A stretch of 64,000 nucleotides of DNA from JABMQB01 sp964575025 (GTDB taxonomy: Bacteria; Bacteroidota; Bacteroidia; Bacteroidales; Prolixibacteraceae), in NCBI GenBank assembly GCA_964575025.1, contig CAZNPV010000006.1:43364-107363 (forward strand), written 5' to 3'. The translations under genes were made by a program, and so were the position numbers. Of this stretch, positions 59,186-64,000 are shown in pieces. The notes beneath the pieces are model-generated. The model saw nothing but the letters and a program-made list of their open reading frames with translations, was not told the origin of the DNA and ran no database searches. Within the stretch, counting starts at the first letter, position 1. Each line of letters begins with the position of its first letter.

Positions 59186-59540
59186 AATTATATATTGTTA
59201 AATTTCCCGATTGGTGAAATTGGTTGATTTTTAATTTATGGAACAAAGCTGGGATTGAGTCCAATGAATTTTGGCTGCAATTATACGTAATTAGTTGTTA
59301 TAAACCAAAATTCCTTTTCTTTTTTTTGTTTTTCTACCTGCAAATATAATAAAAAGAATAACAATTTCAAAAAATTGATTTTGAAGCTATTATGAATAAA
59401 TAGAAAAAGGTATCCGGAGGAAATCAGGTAGAAAGGATAAAAATTTTGAATGAATGTTATTGTTCTCGTTTTAAAATAGCTATATTCAACCTGTAGAATC
59501 TATGCAAATAGGTTAATTACAGCTGTTTATAGTTCAGGCG
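59186..59540. other. Divergent promoter region between rho and rpoD
   Basis: About 355 bases without a gene. It is strongly AT-rich. It holds the rho promoter (59341-59371) and, on the + strand, the control region of rpoD, for which no perfect TAnnTTTG is seen. The rho leader is about 150 bases long, which leaves room for attenuation of rho by its own product (inference). Confidence 0.5.
59341..59371 (-). promoter_or_regulatory. Promoter of rho: TTTG - 19 bp - TATATTTG
   Basis: Read on the minus strand, TTTG (59368-59371) and TATATTTG (59341-59348) are separated by 19 bases, matching the Bacteroidota -33/-7 pattern. Transcription would start near 59335, giving a leader of about 150 bases. 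Confidence 0.65.
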
Positions 59541-60407
59541 ATGCGACAACTCAAAATAACCAAACAAGTTACCAACAGGGATACTTTATCGCTGGATAAA
59601 TATTTGCATGAGATTGGCAAGGTTGATTTGCTTTCGGCTGAGAAGGAGGTGGAACTGGCCAAAAGGATCCGGACGGGCGATCATGAAGCGTTGGAAATTT
59701 TAATTAATGCCAATTTGCGTTTTGTGGTTTCGGTATCCAAGCAATATCAGAACCAGGGGCTTAGTCTTCCGGATCTGATCAATGAAGGAAATCTTGGTTT
59801 AATAAAAGCGGCTCAGCGGTTTGATGAAACCAGGGGTTTTAAGTTCATCTCCTATGCGGTCTGGTGGATCAGGCAGTCTATTCTTCAGGCGCTGGCCGAA
59901 CAGGCCAGGATTGTGCGGCTTCCGTTAAATAAAATCGGATCGATCAATAAAATAAACAAAACATTTAGCAGGCTCGAACAGGAGTATCAGAGGGAACCCA
60001 CGGTTGAGGAAGTTGCCGAAATGCTTGAAACAAGTCCCGAACTCATCGAAGATTCACTTAACGTTTCCAATCTTCACATCTCCATGGATGCTCCCCTGAA
60101 AGAGGAAGAAGGAGTGAATATGTATGATGTGATTCTCAATGATGATTCCCCCAGCCCCGACAGAAACCTGATAACCGGTTCCCTGAAAAAGGAGATTGAA
60201 CGTTCATTGTCTACCCTGGAAGAAAGAGAAGCAGAGATTCTAAGGTATTATTACGGGTTAAACAACAAACAGCCCCATTCCCTGGAAGAGATAGGTATTG
60301 AATTTAGTCTCACCAGGGAACGGGTACGACAAATAAAAGAAAAGGCAATTAAAAAATTAAAAAATCACTACCGGAACCGGTTGTTAAAGTCATATCTTGG
60401 AACCTGA
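59541..60407 (+). CDS. rpoD: Primary RNA polymerase sigma factor (RpoD/SigA type)
   Basis: A 288-residue group 1 sigma factor without region 1.1, the normal Bacteroidota form. Region 1.2 has DTLSLDKYLHEIGKVDLLSA. Region 2 has NLRFVVSVSKQYQNQGLSLP, GNLGLIKAAQRFDETRGFKF and SYAVWWIRQSI, the part that reads the -7 box. Region 3 follows. Region 4 has EEIGIEFSLTRERVRQIKEK, the -33 reader. This is the protein that reads the TAnnTTTG boxes annotated here. It lies 5 bases before rpe, so the two share a transcript. Confidence 0.96.
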   Translation: MRQLKITKQVTNRDTLSLDKYLHEIGKVDLLSAEKEVELAKRIRTGDHEALEILINANLRFVVSVSKQYQNQGLSLPDLINEGNLGLIKAAQRFDETRGFKFISYAVWWIRQSILQALAEQARIVRLPLNKIGSINKINKTFSRLEQEYQREPTVEEVAEMLETSPELIEDSLNVSNLHISMDAPLKEEEGVNMYDVILNDDSPSPDRNLITGSLKKEIERSLSTLEEREAEILRYYYGLNNKQPHSLEEIGIEFSLTRERVRQIKEKAIKKLKNHYRNRLLKSYLGT

Positions 60408-60412
60408 ACTTT

Positions 60413-61063
60413 ATGAAACGATTCATTGCACCTTCCATATTAGCTGCTGATTTTAATGACCTGGGCAGTGCGGTACGAATGATCAATTCAAGCGATGCCG
60501 ATTTTATCCATTGCGATATAATGGATGGGGTTTTTGTTCCGAATATATCCTTTGGGATTCCTGTTGTCAGAAGGGTCAGCGAGATTGCTGAGAAACCTCT
60601 CGATGTCCATTTGATGGTTTACAATCCGGATCCTTACATCCAGCCGTTTGCTGATGCCGGGGCTTCTGTTTTAACCGTACACCAGGAGACGTGCAAGCAT
60701 CTTCACCGGACTGTTCAGATGATCAAAAATGAGGGAGTGAAAGCCAGCGTGTGCCTGAACCCGCATTCACCGCTCTTTTTACTGGAAGACATCATTGAAG
60801 AACTGGATATGGTATTATTGATGTCCGTAAATCCCGGATTCGGAGGCCAGAAGTTTATAGAAAATACCTACTCCAAAGTAAAGCGCCTGCGCAACCTTAT
60901 TGATTCCAGGAATCCCGGATGCCTGATTGAAGTAGACGGTGGCGTGAATTTTGAAAACGGGAAAAAGTTGTTTGAGGCCGGAGCCAATGTATTGGTAGCC
61001 GGAACCTTTATTTTCAGTTCCCCGGATCCCAAAGCGGTGATCCATCGGATGAAACTTCTCTGA
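60413..61063 (+). CDS. rpe: Ribulose-phosphate 3-epimerase
   Basis: A 216-residue TIM-barrel enzyme that interconverts ribulose 5-phosphate and xylulose 5-phosphate. It has APSILAADFNDLG, the metal ligands in HCDIMDGVFVPNISFG, HLMVYNPDPY, the substrate loop LLMSVNPGFGGQKF and the catalytic Asp in IEVDGGVNFENG. It is co-transcribed with rpoD (5-base gap). With zwf at the left end it covers part of the pentose phosphate pathway. Confidence 0.96.
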   Translation: MKRFIAPSILAADFNDLGSAVRMINSSDADFIHCDIMDGVFVPNISFGIPVVRRVSEIAEKPLDVHLMVYNPDPYIQPFADAGASVLTVHQETCKHLHRTVQMIKNEGVKASVCLNPHSPLFLLEDIIEELDMVLLMSVNPGFGGQKFIENTYSKVKRLRNLIDSRNPGCLIEVDGGVNFENGKKLFEAGANVLVAGTFIFSSPDPKAVIHRMKLL

Positions 61064-61097
61064 TCCCGGAAAAGGGATTTTCGAAACCCGAAAGGCA

Positions 61098-61328
61098 TTA
61101 ATCCTGAGATGGCCAATATCCTGTCTTTCCGGTGAGAAGGCATTGCACATGGTTTTCCTGAGCCAGATCCTGCAGGGTACAGGCTGCTTTGCAGGAAGTA
61201 CACATGCTTCGGGCTTTCTCTTTATCCTGCATTCCCTTCCCGTTTCTGAAAAATAACTTCACCAGGCCGTATCCGGCATATAAAAAAGCGGTAAGACAAA
61301 TAAAATATGTTATAATTTCCTGTAGCAT
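61098..61328 (-). CDS. FeoB-associated Cys-rich membrane protein
   Basis: A 76-residue protein. One N-terminal membrane helix (IITYFICLTAFLYAGYGLVKLFF) is followed by a Cys-rich cytoplasmic tail with SMCTSCKAACTLQDL and a further Cys (VQCLLTGK). Proteins of this type (FeoB_associated) are found next to feoB in Bacteroidota and may handle ferrous iron at the channel mouth (inference). It lies 34 bases after feoAB on the same strand. Confidence 0.85.
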   Translation of the reverse strand: MLQEIITYFICLTAFLYAGYGLVKLFFRNGKGMQDKEKARSMCTSCKAACTLQDLAQENHVQCLLTGKTGYWPSQD

Positions 61329-61362
61329 ATACGTATAACAATTAACCGGAGAAAAGGATCAG

Positions 61363-63825
61363 TTACACCAACAAAGTGCCAACCTGGAATACCAGAAAAG
61401 CAGCGATCCAAGCCAGGGTTGTGGAATAGAACACCGAGAACAGGGCCCATCCCCAATGCCCCGATTCCTGCTTAATGGTTGTAACCACCGCGATACACGG
61501 GAAATAGATGAGTATAAAGACCAGGAACGCCAGTGCAGAGGGGGTGGTAAAGACTTTTTCCCCGGTTTTTTTGCCTGCATGAAAGGTTTCGTTTTTCAAT
61601 TTTTCCTGCAGGTTCACAGTATTTTCCGGTCCGGTTTGGTATAACACGCCCATCGTGCTGATAATGATCTCCTTAGCCGGAAGGCCTGCCAACAGGCTAA
61701 TGCCCATTTTCCAATCGAATCCCAGGGGCTGCATCACCGGTTGAATAGCGGTTCCTATTTTTCCGAGATAGGAATGGGCTAAACGGGTTGCATCCTGTTC
61801 CCTGCGTAGGGTTTCCAGTTGCGATTCTTTTTGAGCTTCGGGAAGGGTCTCGTCTTCAAGGACTCTTTCAATCCGGAGTTCACTTTGTTCGTGGTTTTCC
61901 GTTTCCCTGGGGAAATATTCCAGAAACCAGATGATTACTACACCGGCAAGAATGATGCCTCCAATTTTTTTTAGGTAGTGCTGGGTTTTATCCCACATGT
62001 GATACAGGATATTTCTCAGGGTAGGCAACCGGTAAACAGGAAGTTCCATTACAAAGGGTGCTTCTTTGTGTTTGAAAATGGTTTTATTCAGCAAACGGGC
62101 TGTGAGAAAAGCAATTCCAATTCCGGTAGCATAGAGACCGGTCAGATAGAGGGCATGGAATTTTTGAAAAAAAGCAGAAATGATCAGAATATAGACCGGT
62201 AATCTGGCGCTGCAAGACATAAAAGGGATAATCAGCATGGTCAGGATCCGGTCTTCTTTGTTTCGCAGGGTCCTGGTGGCCAGAATAGCCGGTACATTGC
62301 ACCCGAATCCCATGATCAGGGGAATGAACGATCGGCCATGTAAGCCAAAACGATGCATGATCTTATCCATGATGAAAGCTGCCCGGGCCATATACCCGGT
62401 TCCCTCAAGAAGCGATATGAAGAAGAAAAGAATCAGAATATTGGGCAGAAAGATCAGAACACTCCCGGTGCCACTGATGATTCCATCAATCAGAAGATCT
62501 TTCAGCATGCCCTCACGCAGGACACTGCCGATCAGCCTGCTGAATGCTGCCACGGCCCAGTCAATCCAGTTCATAGGGTAAGTACCCAGTTTAAAGGTGG
62601 TATAAAATACGATGAATAACATCCCGAAAAAAATCGGCAATCCCCAGATCCGATGGGTCATGACCTGATCAATTTTTTCGGATCGGGTTTTGGATACGGT
62701 TTCCTCTTGATGCAAGGTCTCCCGTAACGCTCCACTGATGAATCCGTATTTGGCATCGGTAATCACTGCTTCACTGTCTTCATGAACCAGGGATTCGATC
62801 CTTTTAATTTCTTTGTCCGTAACCTCTTTTATCTCCTGATAATTCGAATACCCGGAGAGAAGTTCCTGAATATGTGAATCTTTTTCCAGTAGTTTAATGG
62901 CCATAAACCGGGAGGACAGTTTGTCCGTAATGGGTTTGTCTTCCCTGATCCTGGTTCTTATTTTTGCTATGGACGCTTCCAGGTCTTTTCCATAATTGAT
63001 ATGGATATGCCTGGTTACCGGGTCCTGTCCTTCAAATACATCAATTGCTTTTGAAAGAAGCTCCTCAAGACCCTTTCCTTTGGAGCTTATGGTAGGAACA
63101 AACGGAATCCCCAGGAGCCTGGAAATCGAATCGTGATCCAGTTTGATTTTTTGTTTTTTCACCTCGTCAAACATATTCAGGGCCACCACAACCCGTACAT
63201 CCATATCGATCAGTTGGGTTGTTAAAAGAAGGTTTCTTTCCAGATTCGAGGCATCCACCACGTTGATCACAATATCCGGGGTCTGTTCGTAAATAAATTT
63301 ACGAACGTAGATCTCTTCCATGGAATAGGCGGTCAGACTATAGGTCCCCGGCATATCGTAAAAATGGAAGGTGTAGCCGTTCGATTGAAAGGTGGTTTTT
63401 TTTATATCTACTGTAACACCGCCGTAATTGCCAACTCTTTCCCTGGCTCCCGATAAATAATTGTAAAGCGTGGTTTTGCCGCTGTTCGGATTGCCAACCA
63501 GGGCAATATTGATCGTTCTGCCTTTCCCCAACCGGCTGACGTCAATGACATCCTGATCAATTACTCCTTCAAAAGAGACCAAAGGCTCATCTTTGAAATC
63601 CTTCAGGGGAATGACTTCAATTAAATCTGCTTCCGAGCGGCGGAGAGAAATATTGTAGTTTAAAATCTTATATTCGGTTGGTCCCCGAAAGGGCGCTGTC
63701 TTGATCACTTTGACCCTCTTCCCTTTGATAAAACCCATCTCATTGATCCGTTTACGAAACGAACCGTGCCCTAAGACTTTGGTTATCACTACTTCTTCAT
63801 TGTTCTTTGCGTTGCTGAGTTTCAA
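61363..63825 (-). CDS. feoB: Fused FeoA-FeoB ferrous iron transporter
   Basis: An 820-residue protein. Residues 1-72 form a FeoA SH3-like domain (VLGHGSFRKRINEMGFIKGK, LRRSEADLIEVIPL). A G-protein domain follows at about 105-270: G1 GNPNSGKTTLYN, G3 DMPGTYSLTAYS and G4 LNMFDEVKK, with FeoB helical spacer next. The membrane core has about eight to eleven helices, two Gate motifs (IPFMSCSARLPVY with a Cys, and LAGLPAKEIIISTMG) and an ending that includes YFPCIAVVTTIKQESG. It imports Fe2+. Fusion of FeoA to FeoB is common in Bacteroidota. The C-terminal FeoB-associated peptide follows directly. Confidence 0.94.
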   Translation of the reverse strand: MKLSNAKNNEEVVITKVLGHGSFRKRINEMGFIKGKRVKVIKTAPFRGPTEYKILNYNISLRRSEADLIEVIPLKDFKDEPLVSFEGVIDQDVIDVSRLGKGRTINIALVGNPNSGKTTLYNYLSGARERVGNYGGVTVDIKKTTFQSNGYTFHFYDMPGTYSLTAYSMEEIYVRKFIYEQTPDIVINVVDASNLERNLLLTTQLIDMDVRVVVALNMFDEVKKQKIKLDHDSISRLLGIPFVPTISSKGKGLEELLSKAIDVFEGQDPVTRHIHINYGKDLEASIAKIRTRIREDKPITDKLSSRFMAIKLLEKDSHIQELLSGYSNYQEIKEVTDKEIKRIESLVHEDSEAVITDAKYGFISGALRETLHQEETVSKTRSEKIDQVMTHRIWGLPIFFGMLFIVFYTTFKLGTYPMNWIDWAVAAFSRLIGSVLREGMLKDLLIDGIISGTGSVLIFLPNILILFFFISLLEGTGYMARAAFIMDKIMHRFGLHGRSFIPLIMGFGCNVPAILATRTLRNKEDRILTMLIIPFMSCSARLPVYILIISAFFQKFHALYLTGLYATGIGIAFLTARLLNKTIFKHKEAPFVMELPVYRLPTLRNILYHMWDKTQHYLKKIGGIILAGVVIIWFLEYFPRETENHEQSELRIERVLEDETLPEAQKESQLETLRREQDATRLAHSYLGKIGTAIQPVMQPLGFDWKMGISLLAGLPAKEIIISTMGVLYQTGPENTVNLQEKLKNETFHAGKKTGEKVFTTPSALAFLVFILIYFPCIAVVTTIKQESGHWGWALFSVFYSTTLAWIAAFLVFQVGTLLV

Positions 63826-63870
63826 TTCGTCTTTTCTTGTTGTTATTTAAATTAAATAAAAATTAGGGGA

Positions 63871-63878
63871 CAAATATA
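63871..63878 (-). promoter_or_regulatory. Candidate -7 element (TATATTTG) for feoAB
   Basis: On the minus strand TATATTTG matches TAnnTTTG and lies 45 bases before the feoAB start codon. The -33 region is not convincing. The G-run and minisatellite lie about 60 bases farther upstream. Confidence 0.45.
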
Positions 63879-63936
63879 TTTAATATATTCTGAAAATCCA
63901 CCTCCTTTGGGTACGATAATTTTTTTTGTTTTGCAT

Positions 63937-64000
63937 GGGGGGGGGGGAAGACGGAAGACCGGAGACGGAAGACGGAAGACCGGAGACGGAAGACGGAAGA
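63937..64000. repeat. Run of 11 G followed by 7-bp-unit tandem repeat, cut by the window edge
   Basis: G11 at 63937-63947 is followed by units of 7 bases (GGAAGAC, GGAAGAC, CGGAGAC) that repeat as a 21-base period to the window end. At least two and a half 21-base periods are present. The repeat continues beyond the window. It lies upstream of feoAB. The number of units and Gs may be unstable or uncertain in assembly. Confidence 0.85.

Noticed and set aside
63948..64000. Possible CRISPR or direct-repeat array at the right edge
   Set aside because: The units are 7 bases long and contiguous without spacers, so it is a minisatellite.

Overview
The window comes from a chromosome of a bacterium in the phylum Bacteroidota, probably an anaerobic or facultative Bacteroidales/Marinilabiliales-type organism (the genus cannot be read from the sequence). 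The evidence is the mutY-ssb-gldE-gldD block, a type IX secretion plug protein, a short primary sigma factor without region 1.1, an Na+-pumping NQR operon, the futalosine-route enzyme MqnA, and repeated TAnnTTTG promoter elements instead of the E. coli -10 box.

Layout. 1-11.3 kb: housekeeping genes (zwf, cut by the window edge, a phosphopantetheinyl transferase, gldD, gldE, ssb, mutY, an HU/IHF-like gene with a 30-codon basic peptide gene missed by length filters, RNase G, dsbD, a nicotinamidase-like hydrolase, a TrmH-like methyltransferase, a second HU gene). 11.5-11.8 kb: tRNA-Ser(TGA) and tRNA-Trp(CCA). 11.9-20.1 kb: ABC exporter, purB, mqnA, nfeD, a lipoprotein and a LytS/LytTR-type two-component pair. 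20.2-24.3 kb: patatin, a GH8 enzyme and a parallel beta-helix protein, probably xylan-related. 24.4-30.2 kb: nqrABCDEF. 30.5-33.6 kb: T9SS plug, then a small accessory cluster of a winged-helix regulator, two double-glycine-leader peptides and a CPBP membrane protease. 33.7-47 kb: a hybrid-free PAS histidine kinase, pruA, ftsB-like, yqgE, an aminotransferase, rhomboid, holA, amn, an HsdR-N protein, murB, a lipase-like lipoprotein and an MFS transporter. 47.3-57.4 kb: a co-directional metabolic operon. 57.4-63.8 kb: rho, rpoD, rpe, a FeoB-associated peptide and a fused feoAB.

Two parts deserve a second look. The first is the operon at 47.3-57.4 kb: a fused CitD-CitE protein, CitF, an isocitrate/homoisocitrate-type dehydrogenase, an HD-like protein with an altered HD motif, two different fused-domain aconitase-family enzymes and an ALDH7 (antiquitin-type) dehydrogenase. 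Together they suggest an unusual route, possibly lysine catabolism running the homocitrate steps of the alpha-aminoadipate pathway backwards and ending in a homocitrate-lyase reaction (hypothesis). A more ordinary reading is a reductive 2-oxoglutarate-to-citrate branch. The second is the cluster at 32.0-33.6 kb: two adjacent short peptides with double-glycine leaders and GxxxG motifs look like a two-peptide bacteriocin or signal, and the DNA-binding regulator in front of them itself ends in a canonical double-glycine leader motif followed by a 16-residue tail.

Non-coding structure includes a pair of intergenic repeats at 50.2-50.3 kb with conserved arms and differing but self-complementary stems, CCTGCC/GGCAGG-type palindromes in three intergenic regions, and a G-run followed by a 7-bp-unit minisatellite at the right edge upstream of feoAB.
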